Shown one piece after another: positions 8,783 to 15,892 of a stretch of DNA of 32,628 bases. The DNA lies in contig CAMGIP010000014.1 in NCBI GenBank assembly GCA_946056155.1, positions 1 to 32,628 of the forward strand. Direction: 5' to 3'. The notes below the pieces were generated by a model that saw nothing but the letters and a program-made list of their open reading frames with translations, was not told where the DNA came from and searched no databases. Each line of letters begins with the position of its first letter. Within the stretch, counting starts at the first letter, position 1. Source of the DNA: an uncultured Mediterranea sp. Lineage in GTDB: Bacteria; Bacteroidota; Bacteroidia; Bacteroidales; Bacteroidaceae. The translations under genes were made by a program, and so were the position numbers.

Positions 8783-9016
8783 ACTACCTCCCTGCCACTG
8801 CACGGAGAGAAGGTTTCACGCAAGGCCAGTCGCATCACCTCCCTCATACGAGTGGGTAAAAAGTCGATGGCTTCGGTCAGTATGCGGTAAGTTTCCTGCT
8901 CAATGTGTGTCTCTTCAAGATATCATGCACCGCTGTTCGTCAAGACGGACAGTTTCGGGCTCTGTCTGCTCTTCGGATGAAGGGCTCATCAGTAGGGCTT
9001 CGGTCTCTTTGGTCAT
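8783..9016 (-). pseudogene. Decayed ECF sigma-70 factor remnant
   Basis: On the minus strand, codons 8919 down to 8815 read LEETHIEQETYRILTEAIDF and continue LPTRMREVMRLALRE. This closely resembles the start of region 4 of Bacteroidota ECF sigma factors (ETxRxLxEAIxxLPxRxREVMxLAL). The expected next part (GLSNKEIAE-like helix-turn-helix) is absent; the frame instead runs into antisense of the Sel1 gene. Upstream, a frame starting at ATG 9016 (MTKETEALLMSP) stops at codon 34, just before the region 4 part in another frame, and region 2 is missing. A TACTTTTG promoter box stands in front (9040-9047). I infer an ECF gene broken by internal deletion, frameshift and 3' truncation. Assignment rests on 35 residues. 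Confidence 0.6.
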
Positions 9017-9039
9017 CGTTGCAGAGGATTGTTTGGGCG

Positions 9040-9070
9040 CAAAAGTAGGGAAAACTTTTGTTCCAGCCAA
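9040..9070 (-). promoter_or_regulatory. Probable leftover promoter of the sigma-factor remnant
   Basis: Read on the minus strand: TTGG (9070-9067), 19 bp, TACTTTTG (9047-9040). The -7 box is a full match to TAnnTTTG and lies about 24 bases before the ATG at 9016. Confidence 0.45.
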
Positions 9071-9100
9071 TGCTCCTGCCAAAAATAAATAGACGAAATC

Positions 9101-9131
9101 GTTGTTTGAGAAAAATATTTTCCCATATTTG
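9101..9131 (+). promoter_or_regulatory. Probable promoter of the CHASE2 gene
   Basis: GTTG (9101-9104), 19 bp, CATATTTG (9124-9131): each box has one mismatch to the TTTG/TAnnTTTG consensus. It is divergent from the minus-strand box at 9040-9070 and about 45 bp before the ATG at 9177. Confidence 0.45.
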
Positions 9132-9176
9132 CATACCAAAAACTAAGGCGTCTAATGCTGTATTAAGAAAAATAGG

Positions 9177-10475
9177 ATGAAACTGACGATAAAGCCTCTA
9201 CCTGCCAAACTGAGATTCTGGGCATCAGCCTTGGGATGCGCCCTCGTACTGCTTCTGCTGGTACATCTGGGCGACCGACAGCCCTACTCCATGGGGGGCG
9301 AAGAGGCTCTGCTCAAAAGGCTCTTCCTCCTTCGTCAACAGATAGACTACCGTCCGCCCTCGCTTCCCTCCGACTGGGTACTCATCAATGTGGGCTACGA
9401 CCGCGAGCTCATCCCTGTGAACGACCTCTACGATATGCCTCTCGGTGTCATCGACATTACCCATCGGGGACACCTCTCTCATCTGCTCCAGACACTGGAG
9501 GAGGAAGATTGTGATTATCAAGGCATTCTGCTTGATGTTTCATTTGCTGATGGGCTTTTCTCGCCCCATGACTCCCTCCTCTTCGGACTGATAGCTCGTA
9601 TGCCACGTCTGCTGGTAGCCCAAGGGGATGAGCCGCTGCATCCCCAGCTCTGTGCCGATCAATGCGCCCCGGCCCTCTACCGCATCTCCATGGACGAGGG
9701 CAATTTCGTGAAATATCCCTACTACGATAATGGAGAGCCCACCATAGCCACCCGTTACTTCACCGATGTGATGCAAGGCAGTGAGCCTCGCAGCTGGCGC
9801 GATATGTACTGTATGACGCTCCCCCTGACCTATCGTATAGAGGAGCCTTATGATGACGAGGGCAACAAAACCTACTACAATCTGGGTGCCGACCTGCTGG
9901 AAGTCTGTTCACCAGAGGAGATTCGGGAGCTCTGCCGTGGGAAGCACATCGTGATAGGAGACTTCACCAACCAGGATCTCCATGAAACCTACGTGGGCGT
10001 GCAGAGCGGTCCTGTGGTGCTACTCAATGCCATCACCACTCTCCAGCAGGGACAGCAACGGGTCAGCTGGTGGTCGCTGTTTGTCTCGCTCCTCCTCTAC
10101 ACGCTGGCCTGCGCTTGGATCATCCAGGGCACACTCTACCGCCACATGCCTTCCGTAGGCAGAATGCGCCGCTACCTGCTGTTTGCCATTGCCGCTGCCG
10201 GCTACAACCTGCTCCTGTTTCTGCTTATCGGTGTCAACTGGTATCTGTTCGGCCAATTGCATGATGCCTGCTTTCCTGAACTGTTTCTCACCGCCCTCTT
10301 CCTCTTCTGCCAGTACCGATCCAAACTTAGCGAAAAGTGGAACAAAGTCAAACTTTTCCTCGGCCAGTTGAAGGATAAACTCCAACCCTTCTGGACACTC
10401 ATCACCTCTCTTGGGAAGAGCAAAAGCCAACCTGAGGATGAGGAAAAAACAGTTACCGAAGAGGAGGAGAAGTAA
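9177..10475 (+). CDS. CHASE2-domain sensor membrane protein without a recognised output domain
   Basis: A 432-aa inner-membrane protein. TM1 (about residues 14-31) leads into an extracytoplasmic CHASE2 sensor (about 45-290); its last part, IVIGDFTNQDLHETYVG then SGPVVLLNAI, is the family's characteristic end. Three more membrane helices follow (about 295-315, 332-355, 364-379), then a cytoplasmic tail (380-432) with a basic/amphipathic part and an acidic end (EDEEKTVTEEEEK). In other bacteria CHASE2 feeds kinases, cyclases or diguanylate cyclases; none is fused here, so output must come through a partner or the tail. It follows the sigma remnant and has its own probable promoter. Start chosen at ATG 9177 because it gives a proper TM1. 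Confidence 0.88.
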   Translation: MKLTIKPLPAKLRFWASALGCALVLLLLVHLGDRQPYSMGGEEALLKRLFLLRQQIDYRPPSLPSDWVLINVGYDRELIPVNDLYDMPLGVIDITHRGHLSHLLQTLEEEDCDYQGILLDVSFADGLFSPHDSLLFGLIARMPRLLVAQGDEPLHPQLCADQCAPALYRISMDEGNFVKYPYYDNGEPTIATRYFTDVMQGSEPRSWRDMYCMTLPLTYRIEEPYDDEGNKTYYNLGADLLEVCSPEEIRELCRGKHIVIGDFTNQDLHETYVGVQSGPVVLLNAITTLQQGQQRVSWWSLFVSLLLYTLACAWIIQGTLYRHMPSVGRMRRYLLFAIAAAGYNLLLFLLIGVNWYLFGQLHDACFPELFLTALFLFCQYRSKLSEKWNKVKLFLGQLKDKLQPFWTLITSLGKSKSQPEDEEKTVTEEEEK

Positions 10476-10511
10476 AAACTTGAAGCAAAAAACAATAGTA
10501 CCATAAACATT

Positions 10512-11237
10512 ATGAAACGTAGAAAATTCATTCTCGCACTGCTGCTCACAACTGCCATCATCAGCCTTCAAGCTCAGAATGACAGCTGGCGCATCCTCTT
10601 CCTCAACACTCCCGAAATCGTAATCAACGGACAGACCCTACATCGGGGCGACACCTTCCAAGGTCCTGGCAATATCAGATGGAGTGCCCCCCGTCAGGCC
10701 ATGAAGGTAATAAACCTATCCACACGCAAACAGCGATTGGTGGTAAGCGAACAGTTTACCAAAGCCCAAGCCCGCACCCTTGAAGAGTTTCTCAGGGGAG
10801 AGAAATCGCTCTCTACCCGCCAAGGGGTGCTCACTACACTGACCGAAATCAACGACTACCTGAGCGATACCTTCTATTTGGCCGACTCCATCATCGTGGC
10901 CACCACCTTGCCTACCGACAGCACCCGCTTCTTTTACGCCTCCTATCTCTACCAGGGAGAGTGCATCAACAAACGGCTCTACACCCATCGGGGCGAATTC
11001 GTCATCACCCCAGCCCTCTACACCATCGATGGCACCGCCATCCCTCCCTTTGACATTACGCTGAAAGTCTATTATTATGACACGTCTAAGGAGAGCGCTA
11101 CGCTTCTGAGCGACCGCATGCAGATCATCCCCCTCCCCGACTGTCAGGAGCCTATATCCGACAGCAAATCTTCACAAAGAGGCGGTAAACAATTAAAATC
11201 AAGGGGTCAGAAATCAAAGAAAAACGGCCATCAATAG
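10512..11237 (+). CDS. Exported 241-aa protein of unknown function, partner of CHASE2 gene
   Basis: The protein begins with a signal peptide (MKRRKFILALLLTTAIISLQAQ, residues 1-22). The mature part is about 180 residues of mixed, strand-rich sequence with a conserved-looking opening (SWRILFLNTPEIVINGQTLHRGDTF). It ends in a basic low-complexity tail (about 205-241, KSSQRGGKQLKSRGQKSKK). No known domain is recognised. It is 36 bp after the CHASE2 stop and is the last gene of the cluster, so co-transcription with CHASE2 is likely. A ligand-presenting or CHASE2-associated periplasmic role is inference from position. Confidence 0.8.
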   Translation: MKRRKFILALLLTTAIISLQAQNDSWRILFLNTPEIVINGQTLHRGDTFQGPGNIRWSAPRQAMKVINLSTRKQRLVVSEQFTKAQARTLEEFLRGEKSLSTRQGVLTTLTEINDYLSDTFYLADSIIVATTLPTDSTRFFYASYLYQGECINKRLYTHRGEFVITPALYTIDGTAIPPFDITLKVYYYDTSKESATLLSDRMQIIPLPDCQEPISDSKSSQRGGKQLKSRGQKSKKNGHQ

Positions 11238-11360
11238 AAGACTCAAGATTCGTATCTCCGCGACATGCTGTCCATTAACAAGCATACAAGGATACAAGGG
11301 AAGAGTCTGAGGATGTAGTAGCTACACCGTGAACAGTTTGTCAGTTTTCCTTTGAGATTC

Positions 11361-11460
11361 CCTCAGTTGGGGTGTGAAAATTCCCCAGTTAGGGTACACA
11401 CATTTTCCTAGTTAGAGAGATTTTACGCGCTAACTAGAAAAAAAAATTTCCCTAACTGGG
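11361..11460. repeat. Array of CCNCAGTTAGGG repeats with nested inverted repeats
   Basis: Three direct copies of a CC(C/T)-AGTT-rich unit, spaced 22-23 bp (AGTT at 11365, 11387, 11410), are followed by two inverted copies. The outer arms CCCAGTTAGGG (11384-11394) and CCCTAACTGGG (11450-11460) are perfect complements. The inner arms CTAGTTAG (11408-11415) and CTAACTAG (11430-11437) are too. They form a large cruciform or hairpin in the 424-bp gene-free spacer between the caspase cluster and iorA. It could be a terminator, an operator or a repeat element. Confidence 0.7.
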
Positions 11461-11489
11461 AAAATTGAGCATTGTTTCAGCCGATTTTC

Positions 11490-11540
11490 AAGGGGTATAG
11501 TGTGCCCCTTCGGGAGATATACGACCCTTTCAATATCTCC
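11490..11540. other. Two adjacent hairpins upstream of iorA
   Basis: AAGGGG/CCCCTT (11490-11495 and 11505-11510, 9-nt loop) is followed by GGAGATAT/ATATCTCC (11513-11520 and 11533-11540, 12-nt loop). The second is followed by T-rich sequence. They lie 40-90 bp before the iorA promoter and may end readthrough from the caspase cluster. The rest of 11238-11661 shows no gene. Confidence 0.5.
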
Positions 11541-11582
11541 TCTCTTATTCAACATCTCTTTTCTTAATAATTCTAAAATCTC

Positions 11583-11612
11583 TTTGTAATCCAAATATAG
11601 TTCCTACCTTTA
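11583..11612 (+). promoter_or_regulatory. Probable promoter of the ior operon
   Basis: TTTG (11583-11586), 18 bp, TACCTTTA (11605-11612), one mismatch to TAnnTTTG. An overlapping alternative -7 box, TACATTTT, lies at 11611-11618. The ATG of iorA is about 50 bp downstream. Confidence 0.55.
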
Positions 11613-11661
11613 CATTTTGAAAGCAAAAAGGTTATTTTATTGACTTATTTATTCTATTATC

Positions 11662-13278
11662 ATGAAACAACTTTTACTAGGTGACGAGGCGACTGCTTTA
11701 GGTGCTCTACACGCTGGTTTATCGGGCGTGTATGCCTACCCTGGAACGCCCTCGACCGAGATTACCGAATATATCCAACAGGCTCCGCTGGCACGCGAAC
11801 GGAAGGTTCATGCTCGCTGGTGTACCAACGAGAAAACAGCCATGGAGGCCGCTTTGGGCATGTCGTATGCGGGCAAACGGGCGCTGGTCTGCATGAAGCA
11901 CGTGGGCATGAATGTCTGTGCCGATGCTTTTGTCAACAGCGCCATTACGGGTGTCAACGGTGGACTGGTGGTGCTGGCTGCTGACGACCCCTCGATGCAC
12001 TCCAGCCAGAACGAACAGGACAGCCGATTCTACGGCAAATTTGCCCTCATCCCTATCTTGGAACCTTCCAACCAACAGGAGGCTTACGACATGATGGGCT
12101 TTGCCTTTGACCTGAGCGAACGACTCAAGGAACCGGTATTGCTGCGCATCGTGACGCGTCTGGCACACAGCCGGGCAGCGGTAGAGACGGGCGAACCCCG
12201 CGAGGAGAACCGCATGAACCCTTCGACCGACCAGTGGGTGCTTCTGCCGGGCATTGCCCGCAAGAAGTATGCAGCCTTGATTGATAAACAACCACTGATG
12301 GAGCAGGAGGCAGCTGCATCGCCCTTCAACCGGAGGGAGCATGGTTCCACCCCTTCCGACAACAAATTGGGGATTATCGCCTGTGGCATTGGCTACAACT
12401 ATGTGAAAGAGGTATATCGCGAGGAGGGCGACCTGTTGAAGGTGAGCCACTACCCACTGCCCGTGGAGGCCATCCGTGAACTGGCCGCTACCCATGAGTC
12501 CATCCTCGTAGTAGAGGATGGCCAACCGGTGGTGGAGCAGGAGGTGAAGGGAGTGCTGGGAGCCGGATACCGCGTGGAGGGAAGACTTACGGGAGCACTG
12601 CCCCGCACGGGTGAGCTCAATCCTGACCATGTGGCTGCTGCCCTTGGAAAGCCCTCTGCCCAGATTTACCAACCGGCCAAGCAGCTGGCTGCACGTCCGC
12701 CACAGCTTTGTCAAGGATGCGGACATCGCGATGTCTATGGAGCCTTGGTAGAAATCATCAACGAGTACCCCGATGCTCGCGTCTTTGGCGACATTGGTTG
12801 CTACACGTTGGGAGCCTTGCCCCCCTTCAAGGCTCTCTCCAGTTGCGTGGATATGGGGGCCTCCATCACTATGGCCAAAGGAGCGGCCGATGCCGGTCTG
12901 CGTCCGTCTATTGCAGTCATTGGCGACTCCACCTTTACCCATAGCGGCATGACGGGACTGTTGGATGCCATCAACGAGAACTCGCCTATAACGGTGATTA
13001 TCAGTGATAACTTGACCACAGGTATGACAGGCGGTCAGGAGAGTGCAGGTCTGAACAAGTATGAGGCCATCTGCTTGGGACTGGGTATGGACCCTACACA
13101 TCTGCATGTGGTGACCCCCTTACCCAAGAACATTCCGGCCATTGCCCAACTCCTACGGGAAGAGATTGCTTATGAAGGAGTGAGCGTCATCATTCCCCGT
13201 AGAGAGTGTATCCAGACGGCAGCCCGCCACGCACGGGAAGCCAAACGAAAAGAGATGAAAGAGGAGGAAAAATCATGA
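11662..13278 (+). CDS. iorA: Indolepyruvate:ferredoxin oxidoreductase, alpha subunit
   Basis: A 538-aa thiamine-diphosphate enzyme subunit. With IorB it converts aryl-pyruvates (from Trp, Phe, Tyr) plus CoA to aryl-acetyl-CoA, CO2 and reduced ferredoxin. Residues 1-190 match the pyrimidine-binding POR domain (YPGTPSTEI; FVNSAITGVNGGLVV). Residues about 348-500 match the TPP-binding domain (C350 and C353 in CQGCGHRD; GDIGCYTLG; IGDSTFTHSG). It ends at ARREAKRKEMKEEEKS-like charged sequence, without the two 4Fe-4S clusters (CxxCxxCxxxC) at the C-terminus of archaeal IorA; its length is about 100 residues shorter. The stop overlaps the iorB start (ATGA, 13275-13278), which implies translational coupling. 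2-oxo-acid preference could be broader than indolepyruvate. Confidence 0.92.
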   Translation: MKQLLLGDEATALGALHAGLSGVYAYPGTPSTEITEYIQQAPLARERKVHARWCTNEKTAMEAALGMSYAGKRALVCMKHVGMNVCADAFVNSAITGVNGGLVVLAADDPSMHSSQNEQDSRFYGKFALIPILEPSNQQEAYDMMGFAFDLSERLKEPVLLRIVTRLAHSRAAVETGEPREENRMNPSTDQWVLLPGIARKKYAALIDKQPLMEQEAAASPFNRREHGSTPSDNKLGIIACGIGYNYVKEVYREEGDLLKVSHYPLPVEAIRELAATHESILVVEDGQPVVEQEVKGVLGAGYRVEGRLTGALPRTGELNPDHVAAALGKPSAQIYQPAKQLAARPPQLCQGCGHRDVYGALVEIINEYPDARVFGDIGCYTLGALPPFKALSSCVDMGASITMAKGAADAGLRPSIAVIGDSTFTHSGMTGLLDAINENSPITVIISDNLTTGMTGGQESAGLNKYEAICLGLGMDPTHLHVVTPLPKNIPAIAQLLREEIAYEGVSVIIPRRECIQTAARHAREAKRKEMKEEEKS

Positions 13279-13850
13279 AAAAAGATATCATTCTGTGTGG
13301 CGTGGGTGGCCAGGGCATCCTGTCGATAGCCACCATCATTGGCGAAGCGGCTACTCTGGCTGGCGTTGAACTGAAACAGGCGGAGGTGCATGGGATGTCG
13401 CAACGGGGTGGCGATGTACAGTCCAACCTGCGTCTTGCTACCGAAACCATCTACAGCGACCTCATACCCTTGGGAGCCTGCGACCTGATTATCTCCATGG
13501 AGCCTATGGAGGCACTGCGTTATCTTCCCTATCTGAGTCAGGATGGGGTGGTAGTTACAGGCAGCAAGCCGTTGGTCAATATCCCCAATTATCCCGACCA
13601 GGAGGCACTTCAAGCTGAACTGAAAGCTCTTCCACGGGTAGTGCAGTTGGATCTTGAGCAAGTGGCCCGTGAGGCAGGCAATCCGCGTGGAGCCAACGTG
13701 GTACTCTTGGGCATGGCCTCTCACTACTTGGAGATTCTTTCACCCGAGCAGCTGCGTCAGGCCATTGCCACCATCTTTGCCCGTAAAGGCGAAGCGGTAG
13801 TTGCAGCCAACCTGAAGGCCTTTGAAGCCGGAGCACAGGTCTGTATATGA
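13275..13850 (+). CDS. iorB: Indolepyruvate:ferredoxin oxidoreductase, beta subunit
   Basis: A 191-aa gamma-type POR domain protein that pairs with IorA. It opens with DIILCGVGGQGILSIATIIG, whose GxGGQG loop is the family signature, followed by EVHGMSQRGGDVQSNLR, the standard second motif. The start is set at ATG 13275, which overlaps the iorA stop; a longer frame from 13206 would lie entirely within iorA and adds unrelated residues. The protein is full length for the family and intact. The PaaI-like gene follows 23 bp later, after a short spacer (GACAACTGATAA) similar to repeats found elsewhere in the window. Confidence 0.93.
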   Translation: MKKDIILCGVGGQGILSIATIIGEAATLAGVELKQAEVHGMSQRGGDVQSNLRLATETIYSDLIPLGACDLIISMEPMEALRYLPYLSQDGVVVTGSKPLVNIPNYPDQEALQAELKALPRVVQLDLEQVAREAGNPRGANVVLLGMASHYLEILSPEQLRQAIATIFARKGEAVVAANLKAFEAGAQVCI

Positions 13851-13873
13851 ATCACTGACAACTGATAATTACT

Positions 13874-14269
13874 ATGGATATAAAGGAAAAACTGAATAAC
13901 GAAGACCGCTTCGCCAAGAGCATCGGGGCACAGCTGACCGAGGTGAGCGAAGGATTTGCCCGTGCCGAACTGACGGTAGAGGAACATCACCTGAACGGAG
14001 CGGAAGTATGCCAGGGAGGAGTATTCTACACGCTGGCCGATCTGGCTTTTGCTGCCGTAGCCAACGGACGGGGCATCCTGACGCTGGGCATCAGCAACAA
14101 CATCACCTTTATTCAGTCTGCCCAGTTGGGCGACCGGCTGGTGGCAGAGTGTCACGAGGTGGTGAACCACCATCGGCTCCCCTATTGCGAAATCCAGATT
14201 AGCAAAGCCGATGGCACCGTACTGGCCGTCATGACGGGGCTGGGCTACCGGCTCAACAAACCTGTCTGA
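13874..14269 (+). CDS. PaaI-family hotdog thioesterase
   Basis: A 131-aa hotdog-fold protein expected to hydrolyse aryl-acetyl-CoA to the free acid. The central helix motif is VCQGGVFYTLADLAFA (residues 45-60), with the catalytic Asp56 in LAD. The family's usual HGG is QGG here (Q47); I recall the same substitution in other Bacteroidales homologues, so it is probably a lineage trait. The context (between iorAB and a phenylacetate-CoA ligase) fits release of phenylacetate or indoleacetate, or rescue of CoA. It has no signal peptide. The name paaI is avoided because no phenylacetate ring-cleavage pathway is present in the window. Confidence 0.88.
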   Translation: MDIKEKLNNEDRFAKSIGAQLTEVSEGFARAELTVEEHHLNGAEVCQGGVFYTLADLAFAAVANGRGILTLGISNNITFIQSAQLGDRLVAECHEVVNHHRLPYCEIQISKADGTVLAVMTGLGYRLNKPV

Positions 14270-14348
14270 CATACCCTCTCTGCTCATAGATGAGACAATT
14301 AACCCTTTTACAAACATACATCATCATTGGTTTACTTAAATTACTATC

Positions 14349-15662
14349 ATGATTCACAATCCAACTATTGAGTGTATGTCTCGCGAAGACATGCGCAAAC
14401 TGCAAACCGAGCGACTGATACAAACAGTAAAAACTTGCTACGAGAAGGTCCCCTTCTACCGAAGAAAATTTGATGAGATGGGCCTGAAACCGGAGGATAT
14501 ACAATCGCTCGATGACATTACGAAACTTCCTTTTACTACCAAATATGACCTGCGCGATGAGTACCCCTTCGGGCTCAATGCCGTGCCTATGGACCAGATT
14601 GTGCGCATACACGCTTCGTCAGGTACAACAGGCAAACCGGTGGTGGGTACCTATACGGCCAAGGATATTGAGAACTGGGCCGAGGGTGTGGCACGCGTCA
14701 TGGCGGTGGGCGATGTAGGCCCAGGCGATGTGGTACAGGTATCGTATGGCTACGGACTCTTTACAGGGGGTCTAGGTGCACACGATGGTGCCGGCCTTCT
14801 GGGAGCTGTCCAGCTCCCCACCTCCTCGGGCAACTCAGAGAAGCAGGTGATGCTGATGAAAGACTTCGGCACAACAGCCCTCTGCTGCACCCCCTCCTAT
14901 GCCCTCCACCTCACAGAGGTAATGGCCAAGATGGGTGTGACCAAGGATGACTTGAAGTTGCGTGTCGGCTTCTTCGGGGCAGAACCCTGGACCTGGGGCA
15001 TACGCCGCGAACTGGAGGAGAAGATGGGCATCAAAGCCATTGATATTTACGGCTTGACGGAGATGTCGGGACCTGGTGTAGGTGGCGAATGCCAGTACCA
15101 GGACGGCACACACATCTGGGAGGATATGTTCTACCCCGAAATCATCAACCCCGACACACTGGAGCCTGTAGCACCTGGCGAAGAGGGCGAACTGGTCTTC
15201 ACCTCCCTCACCAAGGAGGCTATGCCTATCCTCCGCTACCGCACACGCGACCTCACCCACCTCATCTACGAGCCGTGCAAGTGTGGACGTACAGCGGTAC
15301 GCATCGGTAAGATTCTGGGCCGTTCGGACGATATGCTCATCATCCGCGGTGTCAATGTATTCCCGTCACAGATTGAGTCGGTACTCTCCGAATTTACCGT
15401 CTATACACCCCAATACTTCATCACCGTGGATCGCCGGGACAACGAAGATACCTTCGACCTGGATGTGGAGCTGCGTGAGGAGTACTTCTCACCCAATCCG
15501 GCCAAGCAGATGCCTTTCATCAAGCCGCTCTACGACCGTCTGGTCAGCGTCTGCGGCATCAAGCCGAATATCCACATCTTGCCTCCGGGCACCATCGAGC
15601 GATCCAACGGCAAGGCAAAGCATGTAAACGATAAACGTACACACCTCATCAACTGGAAGTAA
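14349..15662 (+). CDS. paaK: Phenylacetate-CoA ligase
   Basis: A 437-aa adenylate-forming enzyme, full length for the family, that joins aryl-acetates to CoA with ATP. The P-loop-like motif SSGTTGKP is at residues 90-97, the aromatic-binding motif YGLTEMSGPGVG near 237-248, and the hinge region GRSDDMLIIRGVNVFPSQIE near 327-346. In the PaaK/PaaF-type pathway it activates phenylacetate. Next to iorAB in anaerobes it is proposed to run in the opposite direction or to balance aryl-acetyl-CoA, which would yield ATP; that is inference. A 79-bp spacer without a clear promoter separates it from the thioesterase. Confidence 0.93.
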   Translation: MIHNPTIECMSREDMRKLQTERLIQTVKTCYEKVPFYRRKFDEMGLKPEDIQSLDDITKLPFTTKYDLRDEYPFGLNAVPMDQIVRIHASSGTTGKPVVGTYTAKDIENWAEGVARVMAVGDVGPGDVVQVSYGYGLFTGGLGAHDGAGLLGAVQLPTSSGNSEKQVMLMKDFGTTALCCTPSYALHLTEVMAKMGVTKDDLKLRVGFFGAEPWTWGIRRELEEKMGIKAIDIYGLTEMSGPGVGGECQYQDGTHIWEDMFYPEIINPDTLEPVAPGEEGELVFTSLTKEAMPILRYRTRDLTHLIYEPCKCGRTAVRIGKILGRSDDMLIIRGVNVFPSQIESVLSEFTVYTPQYFITVDRRDNEDTFDLDVELREEYFSPNPAKQMPFIKPLYDRLVSVCGIKPNIHILPPGTIERSNGKAKHVNDKRTHLINWK

Positions 15663-15805
15663 ACTTTTTCTTTCGGTTGACGAGTTGACTAAGAGTTCAC
15701 TTAGTTAACGAGTTGCTCTTTCATCCAACAAGTCAACAAGTTGACGAGCTGAAAACGAACTCTACCGTTTATTCTGTCAGTAGAAAAAGTTTAATTTCAG
15801 TTGAC
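15661..15805. repeat. GTTGAC repeat region with inverted repeats
   Basis: GTTGAC occurs at 15676, 15684, 15740 and 15800 and inverted (GTCAAC) at 15732. A hairpin pairs GTTGACTAAG (15684-15693) with CTTAGTTAAC (15700-15709), one wobble, 6-nt loop. An 11-bp inverted pair AAACTTTTTCT (15661-15671) / AGAAAAAGTTT (15782-15792) brackets the region. It fills the 206-bp spacer after paaK and may act as terminator or be a repeat element. Confidence 0.6.
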
Positions 15806-15840
15806 AAATTGAAGGTAAGTCAAAAAGAGATGCAAAACTT

Positions 15841-15892
15841 GAATGGAAATATTCAATGACGAATTGGAATGAAAATATTCAATGACGAATTA
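15841..15892 (+). repeat. 26-bp tandem duplication of a gene start
   Basis: Copies 15841-15866 and 15867-15892 differ at only two positions (6th and last). The second copy holds the real start of the aminotransferase gene. The first copy holds ATG 15843, which encodes MEIFNDELE and stops at TGA 15870-15872, overlapping the real ATG (15869) as ATGA. The duplication therefore produced a nine-codon upstream ORF that could couple or dampen translation. Confidence 0.8.

Noticed and set aside
8547-9092. 181-codon plus-strand frame crossing the end of the Sel1 gene
   Set aside because: It starts inside the Sel1 gene in another frame and runs antisense over the sigma remnant; product looks like low-complexity Ser/Arg/Pro shadow.
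11719-13107. 462-codon open frame on the minus strand
   Set aside because: It is fully antisense to iorA, whose plus-strand product is a clear family member; the antisense product has no recognisable domain and the composition of a shadow frame.
13206-13274. Longer iorB start at ATG 13206
   Set aside because: The added residues are out-of-frame iorA sequence; the ATGA overlap at 13275 is the usual arrangement.
11662-15662. Complete phenylacetate ring-degradation pathway
   Set aside because: Only a CoA ligase and a PaaI-like thioesterase are present; no PaaABCDE or other ring-attacking genes are in the window.
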